Part shown: piece after piece, positions 1 to 5,291 of the stretch
Numbering within the stretch: the first letter of the stretch is position 1
Layout of the letters: every line of letters begins with the position of its first letter
Assembly (NCBI GenBank): GCA_014377155.1
Contig: JACMQD010000275.1
Location: forward strand, 1-5,291
Source: Herminiimonas sp.
GTDB lineage: Bacteria > Pseudomonadota > Gammaproteobacteria > Burkholderiales > Burkholderiaceae
Reading direction: 5' to 3'
Length of the DNA: 5,291 nt
Notes under the pieces: model-generated
What the model was told of the DNA's origin: nothing
The model's input: the letters and a program-made list of their open reading frames with translations, nothing else
The model's database searches: none
Position numbers and translations under genes: made by a program

Positions 1-384
1 CAGGGTCTGCCCAATTTGCGCCTGATCCAGCATGATGCGTTCGAAGTCATTACCAATATGATTGCGCCGGCGTCGCTGGCAGGGGTCCATGTTTTCTTCC
101 CCGATCCGTGGCACAAGGCACGCCACAACAAGCGGCGCCTGATCCAGCCGGCGCTGGTGAGCTTGCTGGCCTCGCGCATCGCGCCGGGCGGCTACCTGCA
201 TTGCGCTACCGATTGGCAGGAGTATGCCGAGCAGATGCTCGATGTGCTGGGCGCGGAGCCGCAGTTGACCAATAGCGTAGAGGGCTACGCGCCACGACCG
301 GACTACCGACCGGTCACCAAATTTGAAAACCGCGGAGTAAAGCTTGGGCATGGTGTCTGGGATCTGGTTTTCCTCAAACAATAG
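1..384 (+). CDS. trmB: tRNA (guanine-N7-)-methyltransferase, C-terminal part (5' end outside window)
   Basis: TrmB uses S-adenosylmethionine to methylate N7 of guanine 46 in the variable loop of many tRNAs, in the cytoplasm. The reading frame is open from base 1 and ends at TAG 382-384, giving the last 127 residues. The family is usually about 220-250 residues, so the N-terminal half with the glycine-rich SAM loop lies outside. Visible family signatures are [14 protein letters not shown] (fragment residues 33-46), the segment [18 protein letters not shown] (63-80), and the C-terminal block [10 protein letters not shown] followed by LGHGVWDL (about 103-122), which contributes to tRNA and SAM binding in the family. 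Identification is firm; these motifs together are specific to TrmB. It is on the same strand as the DUF4396 gene, but 121 bases and a stem-loop lie between them, so co-transcription is uncertain. Confidence 0.96.
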   Translation, partial: QGLPNLRLIQHDAFEVITNMIAPASLAGVHVFFPDPWHKARHNKRRLIQPALVSLLASRIAPGGYLHCATDWQEYAEQMLDVLGAEPQLTNSVEGYAPRPDYRPVTKFENRGVKLGHGVWDLVFLKQ

Positions 385-390
385 TTTTGA

Positions 391-419
391 AGCAAGACGC
401 GCATTGTCGCGTATTTGCT
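391..419 (+). other. Stem-loop just after trmB; possible 3'-end structure
   Basis: AGCAA (391-395) pairs with TTGCT (415-419), and ACGCG (397-401) pairs with CGCGT (408-412). The loop is six bases, with a small internal loop of one base against two. It begins seven bases after the trmB stop, the expected place for a transcript 3' end. No run of T follows on the plus strand, so it is not a classical intrinsic terminator. It may stabilise the message end or be a weak terminator. No folding energy was computed. Confidence 0.35.
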
Positions 420-428
420 AGGAAACAT

Positions 429-440
429 GCTTGCGCAAGC
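429..440. repeat. Perfect 12-bp palindrome GCTTGCGCAAGC
   Basis: GCTTGCGCAAGC equals its own reverse complement. It is flanked by CAT on the left and TCATG on the right, so the symmetry extends a little further with one extra base. It lies 66 bases before the DUF4396 ATG and 45 bases after the trmB stop. Possible readings are a protein-binding site for a dimeric regulator, or part of an RNA fold, because its CTTGC half could also pair with GCAAG at 392-396 in the neighbouring stem-loop. Chance occurrence is not excluded. Confidence 0.3.
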
Positions 441-505
441 TCATGATTGTTATCCGTTACCTTGCAAAATTACCTCAGGTTTGACGTTCGTCGAATGGAA
501 CTGCG

Positions 506-1030
506 ATGGTGCACGCTATAACATCAGCAAGTGCATCCTCGAAAGCTTCCATGGAACAGCGTGACCAGCCTGAACAGAAAAATGCCCCACCGCTGGAGGC
601 GCCCTGGCTTGCGTGCCGGGCGTCCGCTCATTGTATGGCGGGATGCGCCATTGGCACGGGTGCCGGACTGGTTATTGCGAATAGCGGGGGTTGGGCCGTG
701 ACACCGTCGATCGTATTTGCCGTTTCGCTGGCGTTCGCTTTCGGTTACGTGCTCACCATGCTGGCGCTGTTGCGCGCCGGCGTGGGTTTCCTGCCGGCGG
801 CGGAGATGGTAATTGCTGCGAATACCCCGGCGCTGACCGTGATGCAAATTGTGGTCACCACCATTATGGTGCTGATCCCGGGGGCGTTGGCGGCAGCGCT
901 CGATTCCCTGCTGTTTTTGAGCAGCCTTGGACTGGCCTTGGCCAGTGGCGCAGCGTACGGATTTCCGCTGAACGCGTGGATGATATTTCGACGCGTTTCA
1001 AGGTCGGCAAGCAGGCCATATCCTTTTTAG
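506..1030 (+). CDS. DUF4396-type small integral membrane protein, function unknown
   Basis: A 174-residue protein that I place in the DUF4396 family from memory of its pattern. The signs are an N-terminal HCMAGCAIGTGAG motif (residues 42-54) and a second conserved block from AANTPALTVMQIV through IPGALAAALDS (about 104-133). A C-terminal block, YGFPLNAWMIFRR (151-163), also fits. Roughly four hydrophobic segments are visible (about 44-62, 68-90, 112-133, 135-160), so it should sit in the inner membrane. His42, Cys43 and Cys47 could bind a metal or be redox-active, but that is speculation; the reaction is unknown. ATG 506 and the in-frame ATG 551 are both possible starts. Neither has a clear Shine-Dalgarno sequence, and the first 30 or so residues are polar and look dispensable, so 551 is a real alternative. 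It converges on recQ with a gap of 31 bases. Confidence 0.82.
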   Translation: MVHAITSASASSKASMEQRDQPEQKNAPPLEAPWLACRASAHCMAGCAIGTGAGLVIANSGGWAVTPSIVFAVSLAFAFGYVLTMLALLRAGVGFLPAAEMVIAANTPALTVMQIVVTTIMVLIPGALAAALDSLLFLSSLGLALASGAAYGFPLNAWMIFRRVSRSASRPYPF

Positions 1031-1061
1031 GGCTTACGGTTTGCCTGCTTTCGCAAAGCGA

Positions 1062-2891
1062 TCAGGTCAACGCCGCAATCAGCTCGATGAGTTCTTCGCC
1101 GTAAGTTTCCAGTTTCTTGGCACCGACGCCGCTGACAACGCGCAAGTCGTCAAGAGACGACGGCTTGGCCTTGGCGATTTCGCGCATGGTGGCGTCGTGG
1201 AAAATGACATAGGCCGGCACGTTGTGTTTGCGCGCGGTTTCGACCCGCCACCAGCGCAGCTTGTCGAAGATGGTTTGCTCGACGCCGGACAGGTCGGTTT
1301 CTGCATAGCCCTTGGACGCGGTGCGAGTCGACTGGCGCTTTTGCTTGACCGGTTTCTGGTATTGGCGCAATTGCACTTTTTGCTCGCCGCGCAGGACCGG
1401 CCTGGCCTCGGCGGTCAGTTTAAGTGCGCTGTAGGCATCGTAATCGACTACGATCAAACCGAGGGCGATGGCCTGGCGCAGAATGGCACGCCATTCCTGT
1501 TCTGTGCAGTCGCTGCCGATACCGAAGGTCGACAACTGGTCATGTTTCCATTGCTTGACCTTGTCGGATTCCATCCCGCGCAAGACATCCAGCACATGCA
1601 TGGCACCGAAGCGCTGGTCGACGCGATAAATCGTCGACAGCAGTTTTTGCACCTGCACCGTGGCGTCGAAGGATACCGGCGGCGACAGGCAGGTGTCGCA
1701 GTTGCCACACGGCGAAGCCGACTGGCCGAAATATTCGAGCAGGCGCATGCGTCGGCAGTGCAGTGTCTCGCACAGGCCGAGCATGGCGTCGAGCTTGACG
1801 CCCTGTACCCGCTTGAAGGTTTCGTCGGCTTCGGATTCTTCGATCATGCGGCGTTGCTGGACCACGTCCTGCAGGCCGTATGCCATCCAGGCATTGGCCG
1901 GGCCGCCGTCACGGCCAGCGCGGCCGGTTTCCTGGTAATAGCCTTCGATGCTTTTCGGCAGATCGAGGTGGGCCACGAAGCGCACGTCCGGCTTGTCGAT
2001 GCCCATGCCGAAAGCAATCGTCGCGACCATCACGATCGACTCTTCGCGCAAGAAGCGCGATTGGTTCTTCGAGCGCACCGCGAAATCCATGCCGGCGTGG
2101 TACGCCAGCGCGGTGATGCCATTTTCATTGAGAAAGACCGCAGTTTCTTCGACCTTCTTGCGCGACAGGCAGTAGACGATGCCGGCGTCACCGGCATGTT
2201 CTTCGCGGATGAAATCAAGTACCTGCTTGCGGGCATTGGCTTTTTCGACGATCTGATAGCGAATATTGGGGCGGTCGAACGACGAGATGAACTGGCGGGC
2301 ATCGTCGAGCTTGAGGCGGGTGACGATCTCATCGCGTGTCTGTTGGTCGGCGGTAGCCGTAAGGGCGATCCGTGGCACGTTCGGAAAGCGTTCGTGCAGC
2401 ACCGACAGCTTGATGTATTCAGGCCGGAAATCATGGCCCCATTGCGAGACGCAATGCGCTTCGTCGATAGCGAACAGCGCGATTTTCGAAGCGTCGAACA
2501 GGTCGAGGCAGCGCGGCGTCATCAGGCGTTCCGGCGCGACATAGACCAGATCGATGCCGCCGGTGCGCACTAGTCGTTCGATGCGCGACGATTCTTCGTA
2601 GGTCTGGGTCGAATTCAGAAATGCCGCGCGTACGCCTAGTTCGGCCAGCGCATCGACCTGATCTTGCATCAATGCGATGAGTGGCGAGACGACCACACCG
2701 ACGCCGTCGCGCACCAGCGACGGTATCTGGTAGCACAATGATTTGCCGCCGCCGGTCGGCATCAGCACCAGCGCATCGCCGCCGCCTGCGATCAGCTCCA
2801 CGATCTCGGCTTGCTGGCCGCGAAAGGACGGGTAGCCGAAGACGGTTTGCAGGATGTCTAATGCACGTGTGCTGGTGGGTGAGGTGATCAT
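1062..2891 (-). CDS. recQ: ATP-dependent DNA helicase RecQ
   Basis: RecQ is a 3'-5' DNA helicase of the RecF recombination pathway and of replication-fork repair; it acts on the chromosome in the cytoplasm. The 609 residues match the usual full length. In order: motif 0 [10 protein letters not shown] (18-27), Walker A MPTGGGKS (44-51), motif Ia [10 protein letters not shown] (69-78), the DEAH box (143-146) followed by the aromatic-rich loop [13 protein letters not shown] (147-159), ALTATAD (176-182), SFDRPNIRY (204-212), and motifs V-VI from [13 protein letters not shown] (293-305) to [10 protein letters not shown] (320-329) with the arginine-finger region. The zinc site is Cys379, Cys395, Cys398 and Cys401. 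A winged-helix region follows (about 405-515), then an HRDC domain (about 531-607). All catalytic and zinc residues are present. ATG 2891 precedes motif 0 by 17 residues and has only a weak GAAG upstream. Transcription is apparently independent of uppP, or weakly coupled through a 122-base gap. Confidence 0.98.
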   Translation of the reverse strand: MITSPTSTRALDILQTVFGYPSFRGQQAEIVELIAGGGDALVLMPTGGGKSLCYQIPSLVRDGVGVVVSPLIALMQDQVDALAELGVRAAFLNSTQTYEESSRIERLVRTGGIDLVYVAPERLMTPRCLDLFDASKIALFAIDEAHCVSQWGHDFRPEYIKLSVLHERFPNVPRIALTATADQQTRDEIVTRLKLDDARQFISSFDRPNIRYQIVEKANARKQVLDFIREEHAGDAGIVYCLSRKKVEETAVFLNENGITALAYHAGMDFAVRSKNQSRFLREESIVMVATIAFGMGIDKPDVRFVAHLDLPKSIEGYYQETGRAGRDGGPANAWMAYGLQDVVQQRRMIEESEADETFKRVQGVKLDAMLGLCETLHCRRMRLLEYFGQSASPCGNCDTCLSPPVSFDATVQVQKLLSTIYRVDQRFGAMHVLDVLRGMESDKVKQWKHDQLSTFGIGSDCTEQEWRAILRQAIALGLIVVDYDAYSALKLTAEARPVLRGEQKVQLRQYQKPVKQKRQSTRTASKGYAETDLSGVEQTIFDKLRWWRVETARKHNVPAYVIFHDATMREIAKAKPSSLDDLRVVSGVGAKKLETYGEELIELIAALT

Positions 2892-2902
2892 CTACTTCGT
2901 GA

Positions 2903-2946
2903 ATAATAAAACGCCGCCGACGATTCCTGCATCATGCACAGGATCG
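2903..2946 (-). terminator. Weak candidate terminator between uppP and recQ
   Basis: CGATTCCTG (2921-2929) can pair with CAGGATCG (2939-2946) with one bulged T. Read on the minus strand, the hairpin is followed, after a GC-rich gap of about ten bases, by TTTTATTATT (2901-2910). The gap is longer than in a good intrinsic terminator. The same stretch supplies TATTAT (2908-2903, minus), a -10-like hexamer for recQ without a matching -35. The region therefore probably separates uppP from recQ, but the evidence is modest. Confidence 0.25.
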
Positions 2947-3013
2947 CCGGGACCGGCAAAAGCCGTCGTGCACCGTGTCAAGGGATTGCCAGGGCAAAGC
3001 AGGTGGTCGATAG

Positions 3014-3862
3014 TCAATCCGCCCAGACAACCAAACCGCTGTACGTGCTGGCAAGCACCACCAGTCCGAAAATGATTCGGTACCAAGCAAACGCCGTGAA
3101 ATCATGGGAGCTGATATAGCGCAAAAGCCAGCGCACGCACAAAAAGGCCGACAGGAATGCAGCCACCGTGCCGATGCCGAACAGTGGCAGATCGGCTGCC
3201 GACATCATGGCGCGCTCTTTGTAGAGCAAATAAGCGGTTGCCAGTAACAAGGTTGGAATGGCAAGAAAAAATGAAAATTCGGTGGCCGCCTTGCGCGACA
3301 GGCCGAACAGCATGCCGCCGATGATGGTGGCGCCGGAGCGACTGGTGCCGGGAATCAGCGCAAACGCCTGCGCACAGCCGACCTTGAACGCATCAAGGGT
3401 ACTCATGTCATCGACCGCATGAATGCGGATCACAACCGGATTGGCCTTGGCGCGCCGCTCGACCCACAAAATGATTACGCCGCCGACGATAAAAGCGATC
3501 GCCACCGGCACCGGCGCGAACAGCACCGATTTGATCGCCTTGTTGAATAGCAGGCCCAGCACCGCCAAGGGCAGGAACGCAACCGCCAGGTTCAACACGA
3601 ATTTACGCGCTTTCGGGTCGGTGGACAGGCCGCGCATGACCGAACTGATCTTGGCCCGATATTCCCAGCAAATGGCGAGGATTGCACCGGCCTGGATCAC
3701 GATCTCGAAGACCTTGCGCTTTTCAGGAGAAAAGCTGTCACTGGTGAAGTTAAGCAGGCTGCCGGCGAGAATCAGGTGGCCTGTCGAGGAGATCGGCAGA
3801 AATTCCGTCAGTCCTTCGACGATACCCATGATGACTGCCTTGAGCGCGAGAATGAGATCCAT
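3014..3862 (-). CDS. uppP: Undecaprenyl-diphosphatase (UppP/BacA)
   Basis: UppP is an inner-membrane phosphatase that converts undecaprenyl diphosphate to undecaprenyl phosphate, recycling the lipid carrier for peptidoglycan and other surface polymers; extra copies give bacitracin resistance. The 282 residues fit the family (about 265-280). The first signature [14 protein letters not shown] (16-29) carries the acidic pair Glu16/Glu20 and His29; the second, PGTSRSG (171-177), carries Arg175. Several hydrophobic membrane segments lie between and after them. The open frame continues upstream to 3973, but [13 protein letters not shown] at ATG 3862 is the normal family N-terminus. A longer start would place the coding region across the terminator hairpin at 3900-3920, so I chose 3862. 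No Shine-Dalgarno sequence is visible before this ATG (preceding bases TACTGGTATCGC). The terminator upstream shows that it is transcribed separately from the DUF1439 gene. Confidence 0.97.
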   Translation of the reverse strand: MDLILALKAVIMGIVEGLTEFLPISSTGHLILAGSLLNFTSDSFSPEKRKVFEIVIQAGAILAICWEYRAKISSVMRGLSTDPKARKFVLNLAVAFLPLAVLGLLFNKAIKSVLFAPVPVAIAFIVGGVIILWVERRAKANPVVIRIHAVDDMSTLDAFKVGCAQAFALIPGTSRSGATIIGGMLFGLSRKAATEFSFFLAIPTLLLATAYLLYKERAMMSAADLPLFGIGTVAAFLSAFLCVRWLLRYISSHDFTAFAWYRIIFGLVVLASTYSGLVVWAD

Positions 3863-3873
3863 GCGATACCAGT

Positions 3874-3879
3874 AATATA
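3874..3879 (-). promoter_or_regulatory. Possible -10 element for uppP (TATATT)
   Basis: On the minus strand TATATT lies between the upstream terminator and the uppP ATG at 3862. It matches the sigma70 -10 consensus in five of six positions. At 16-18 base spacing the -35 position falls in the terminator T-run and hairpin foot and is a poor match. A start site seven bases downstream would leave only about five bases of leader. This fits the absent Shine-Dalgarno sequence but is not proof. Confidence 0.25.
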
Positions 3880-3890
3880 AAAATGATCCA

Positions 3891-3920
3891 TCAATAAAAA
3901 GCCCGCACAGGCTGCGGGCT
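3891..3920 (-). terminator. Rho-independent terminator of the ykgJ-DUF1439 operon
   Basis: AGCCCGCA (3900-3907) and TGCGGGCT (3913-3920) are perfectly complementary eight-base arms around a five-base loop. On the minus strand the GC-rich hairpin runs straight into TTTTTATTGATG. It starts 36 bases after the DUF1439 stop codon and lies upstream of uppP. The plus-strand side lacks an immediate T-run and no plus-strand gene ends here, so the direction is clear. Confidence 0.88.
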
Positions 3921-3956
3921 TGCAGTTTTACAACGATTTTTCGACAGGAAAACGAC

Positions 3957-4514
3957 CTATCTCGCGGGCTCAAAGGTTACCACGAGCGCATCGGATCGGG
4001 TAACGATTTTGACAGGGTTGAAGCGCATACCGGCATAGCTGAATTCATCCGGGCTGAAGGTGTAGAGCGGCATGTCCTTGATCATGCGTTCGGCAAACAG
4101 ACGCCCTACTTTGGCGATCGGGCGGTCGGCGCCTTGCTCGACGCCATCGATGGCGATTCGCTCGAGGCGCGGGTCGGCCATCAGGACGGCGCGCCGCACC
4201 GGATCGATGGTCAGCATGCCCGACAGCGTAAACGTGCCGCGCCACGACTCGCTCATGAAGGACGGCGCCAGCGCCGCATCGATGGTGGCGACGATGCGCC
4301 CGGTCTCGGCTTGCAGTGCCAGACGCGGATTGGCGGCGGTGATGTCGAAGACCTCGAAATAACGCTGCTTGAACGGGAACTTGCGGTCTAGCGTCGCTTG
4401 CAATTTGGTGAGCGGCAGTACGACTTCCTTCGGCACTAGCAGGGTTGCGCAGGAGATCAGCAACAGTGCGAAGGCTGCAACGGCCGGGATCAGGTATTTT
4501 GGTTTCAATTTCAT
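3957..4514 (-). CDS. DUF1439 (YceB-like) lipoprotein, probably outer membrane
   Basis: A 185-residue predicted lipoprotein. From ATG 4514 it has a lysine-rich start (MKLKPKY), a hydrophobic core (about 8-20) and a lipobox L19-I20-S21-C22, so Cys22 should be lipidated. Residue 23 is Ala, not Asp, which by the Lol sorting rule favours the outer membrane. The mature part matches my memory of DUF1439, the family of Escherichia coli YceB (also about 186 residues): [19 protein letters not shown] (34-52), then a beta-rich body ending in SPDEFSYAG and VVTFEP. Its function is unknown. The frame is open upstream to a TTG at 4565, but that start would bury the signal peptide, so ATG 4514 is chosen although its Shine-Dalgarno sequence is weak (GAG about nine bases upstream). 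It follows ykgJ by 51 bases and is ended by the terminator at 3891-3920. Confidence 0.85.
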   Translation of the reverse strand: MKLKPKYLIPAVAAFALLLISCATLLVPKEVVLPLTKLQATLDRKFPFKQRYFEVFDITAANPRLALQAETGRIVATIDAALAPSFMSESWRGTFTLSGMLTIDPVRRAVLMADPRLERIAIDGVEQGADRPIAKVGRLFAERMIKDMPLYTFSPDEFSYAGMRFNPVKIVTRSDALVVTFEPAR

Positions 4515-4565
4515 GCCAGGCTCATGGTCGGTGCGGCGATCGTGTTTTGACTGTTTAAAACTCAA

Positions 4566-4817
4566 TCAGGCGGTAAGGCGGTCCAGCTCGGAAAGGAAAA
4601 ACAGTGCGTGGACGCGGTCCTCGCCGCACATGTCGGTCGCCGGTTTAAGGCTGCCGCAGACGCGCGGCCGTCCAGGCTGCCCGAAAATCAGACACCGCAA
4701 TTCATCATCGAGCTGTATGCATCGCACACCGGCCGGCTTGCCGTTGGGCATTCCGGGAATAGGGCTGGAAATCGAGGGCGCGATGCAGCACGCGCCGCAG
4801 TTTTGACGACAATTCAT
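4566..4817 (-). CDS. YkgJ-family cysteine-cluster protein
   Basis: An 83-residue cytoplasmic protein starting MNCRQNCGACC, the C-x3-C-x2-CC cluster of the YkgJ / Fe- or Zn-chelating family. Eight cysteines are present (3, 7, 10, 11, 33, 42, 54, 64), enough for one or two metal sites. Other family-like stretches are APSISSPIPGMPNGKPAGVRC (13-33, partly quoted as motif) and FGQPGRPRVCGSLKP (45-59). Metal binding is a family prediction; the biological role is unknown. The start is ATG 4817, just before the first cysteine. An in-frame TTG at 4844 is the alternative, but it adds nine residues and has no Shine-Dalgarno sequence either. ATG 4817 also lacks one, yet it overlaps the stop codon of the small ORF at 4814-4951 as ATGA, which suggests translational coupling. 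DUF1439 follows in the same direction. Confidence 0.88.
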   Translation of the reverse strand: MNCRQNCGACCIAPSISSPIPGMPNGKPAGVRCIQLDDELRCLIFGQPGRPRVCGSLKPATDMCGEDRVHALFFLSELDRLTA

Positions 4818-4951
4818 GGATATCGGGCGCGTAACACAGTGCAAGACGACAATGGTAATGATCGGTTAATGATTGTCGCTACGATACAGTACAGCGCGAA
4901 TAGGCGCATCTGCCTTTGCTGTTCAGTAGGGGAAGCGAAAGACGAGAACAT
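4814..4951 (-). CDS. Small 45-residue ORF, possible leader peptide coupled to the YkgJ gene
   Basis: Not recognised. ATG 4951 is preceded, on the minus strand, by CCGGAG with five bases between GGAG and the ATG, the best ribosome-binding site in this operon. The ORF runs 45 residues and stops with TGA 4816-4814, overlapping the YkgJ ATG (4817-4815) by four bases. The peptide starts MFSSFASPTEQQRQMRLFAL, has a short hydrophobic stretch (about 17-28, RLFALYCIVATII region) and a basic end (VLRARYP). The spacing and overlap suggest it is translated and delivers ribosomes to the YkgJ start, as a leader peptide or small membrane-associated protein. Against this, the peptide has no family features I know, and a random ORF of this length is not rare. 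The frame continues upstream to 5026, but only ATG 4951 has a ribosome-binding site. Confidence 0.4.
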   Translation of the reverse strand: MFSSFASPTEQQRQMRLFALYCIVATIINRSLPLSSCTVLRARYP

Positions 4952-5031
4952 GAATACTCCGGAAAAAATGTTGATTTGATCACAAATAACGAAAATTTGA
5001 ACAGACCCGGATGGCAACACGGCCACTCATC

Positions 5032-5060
5032 TTGACGCTTTCGGGATACACGCCTATATT
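5032..5060 (+). promoter_or_regulatory. Sigma70 promoter of the TetR-family gene
   Basis: TTGACG (5032-5037) and TATATT (5055-5060) are each five-of-six matches to the -35 and -10 consensus and are separated by exactly 17 bases. The predicted start site, near 5067, gives a leader of about 30 bases before ATG 5097. This is the clearest promoter in the window, and an inverted repeat covers its -10 end and start site. Confidence 0.75.
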
Positions 5061-5076
5061 ACTGACTCGTCGGTAA
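5059..5076. promoter_or_regulatory. Inverted repeat, candidate TetR operator (autoregulation)
   Basis: TTACTGAC, two central bases TC, then GTCGGTAA: eight-base arms agreeing at seven of eight positions. It overlaps the last two bases of the -10 element and the predicted transcription start, where a bound repressor would block RNA polymerase. TetR-family dimers commonly bind such short palindromes next to their own gene. Autoregulation is inferred from position, not shown. Confidence 0.55.
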
Positions 5077-5096
5077 GTTATTGGATTCCCCGCATC

Positions 5097-5291
5097 ATGT
5101 CCTGCCCTTTTTCAACGATCAAACCCCGCTGGACGCGCCGCAAGGAAGCACGCCCGCAAGAGCTGCTGGCCGCTGCGCTCGATCTGTTCGTCGAGCGCGG
5201 CTATGCGGCCACGCGGCTCGACGATATCGCCAAGCATGCCGGTGTCTCCAAGGGCACGCTCTACTTGTACTTCACCAACAAGGAAGACCTG
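5097..5291 (+). CDS. TetR/AcrR-family transcriptional regulator, N-terminal part (3' end outside window)
   Basis: The frame is open from ATG 5097 to the right edge (65 codons) and is cut by the window. After a short basic lead ([10 protein letters not shown], 11-20) comes the TetR_N DNA-binding domain: helix 1 [15 protein letters not shown] (22-36), then [14 protein letters not shown] (38-51) and [14 protein letters not shown] (52-65), the typical helix-turn-helix with the LYxYFxNKEDL signature. The ligand-binding C-terminal domain, which would tell what it senses, lies outside. No in-frame ATG, GTG or TTG exists between the promoter -10 element and 5097, which supports this start. The Shine-Dalgarno match is poor (TGGA about a dozen bases upstream). 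It is divergent from the ykgJ-DUF1439 operon. Efflux or stress regulation would be typical of the family but cannot be claimed here. Confidence 0.93.
   Translation, partial: MSCPFSTIKPRWTRRKEARPQELLAAALDLFVERGYAATRLDDIAKHAGVSKGTLYLYFTNKEDL

Noticed and set aside
1044..1066. Hairpin GCTTT-CGC-AAAGC with outer CCT/AGG pairing between the convergent DUF4396 and recQ genes as a bidirectional terminator
   Set aside because: The stem is short and AT-rich with a four-base bulge, no T-run follows on either strand, and it overlaps the recQ stop codon.
691..1104. A 137-codon plus-strand frame overlapping the DUF4396 gene and the end of recQ
   Set aside because: Its sequence is a frame-shifted shadow of the membrane protein, with no family features, and it overlaps two better-supported genes.
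1041..2573. A 510-codon open frame on the plus strand opposite recQ
   Set aside because: It lies entirely antisense to an intact, motif-complete RecQ apart from its first bases. Long antisense frames are common opposite GC-rich genes; its translation shows no recognisable domain and it has no convincing ribosome-binding site.
2976..2981. Perfect TTGACA (minus strand) upstream of recQ as a -35 element
   Set aside because: At 16-18 base spacing the -10 position reads TTGCCG, TGCCGG or GCCGGT, all poor matches, so I do not call a promoter.
4369..4806. Plus-strand frame across the YkgJ and DUF1439 genes
   Set aside because: It is antisense to two genes with clear family motifs and shows no features of its own.
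4969..4984. CRP-like site TGTGA-N6-CAACA (minus strand) or FNR-like TTGAT/ATCA in the divergent intergenic region
   Set aside because: Only one half-site is good. The second CRP half matches three of five bases, and the FNR-like halves have three bases between them, not four.

Overview
This window looks like ordinary chromosome from a betaproteobacterium of the order Burkholderiales. The protein styles suggest an Oxalobacteraceae-like member, but that rank is inferred from general resemblance and not from a search. Base composition is moderately GC-rich. There are no RNA genes, insertion sequences, CRISPR arrays, phage genes or integration scars. I found no new multi-gene system. The most interesting parts are small: a probable unannotated short ORF coupled to a cysteine-cluster gene, and a well-formed promoter/operator in front of a TetR-type regulator.

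Layout. Positions 1-384 (+) hold the C-terminal half of trmB, the tRNA m7G46 methyltransferase. A short intergenic stretch with a stem-loop and a perfect 12-bp palindrome follows. Next comes a small DUF4396-type membrane protein (506-1030, +). It converges, with a 31-base gap, on recQ (1062-2891, -), a full-length RecQ helicase with helicase, zinc/winged-helix and HRDC regions. Upstream of recQ on the same strand is uppP (3014-3862, -), undecaprenyl-diphosphatase. A strong minus-strand intrinsic terminator (3891-3920) separates uppP from the genes upstream of it.

Those upstream genes form a likely minus-strand operon, read from right to left: a 45-codon ORF with a good Shine-Dalgarno sequence (4814-4951), a YkgJ-type cysteine-cluster protein (4566-4817) whose ATG overlaps the small ORF's stop as ATGA, and a DUF1439 (YceB-like) lipoprotein (3957-4514). 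Divergent from this operon, at 5097 to the right edge (+), is the N-terminal DNA-binding part of a TetR/AcrR regulator. It is preceded by a TTGACG-N17-TATATT promoter with an inverted repeat over the -10/start-site region.

Working together: trmB, recQ and uppP are independent housekeeping genes (tRNA modification, DNA repair, cell-wall lipid carrier recycling). The only local functional units the sequence supports are the small-ORF/ykgJ/DUF1439 operon, ended by its own terminator, and the probably self-regulated tetR. The targets of the TetR protein cannot be seen here.
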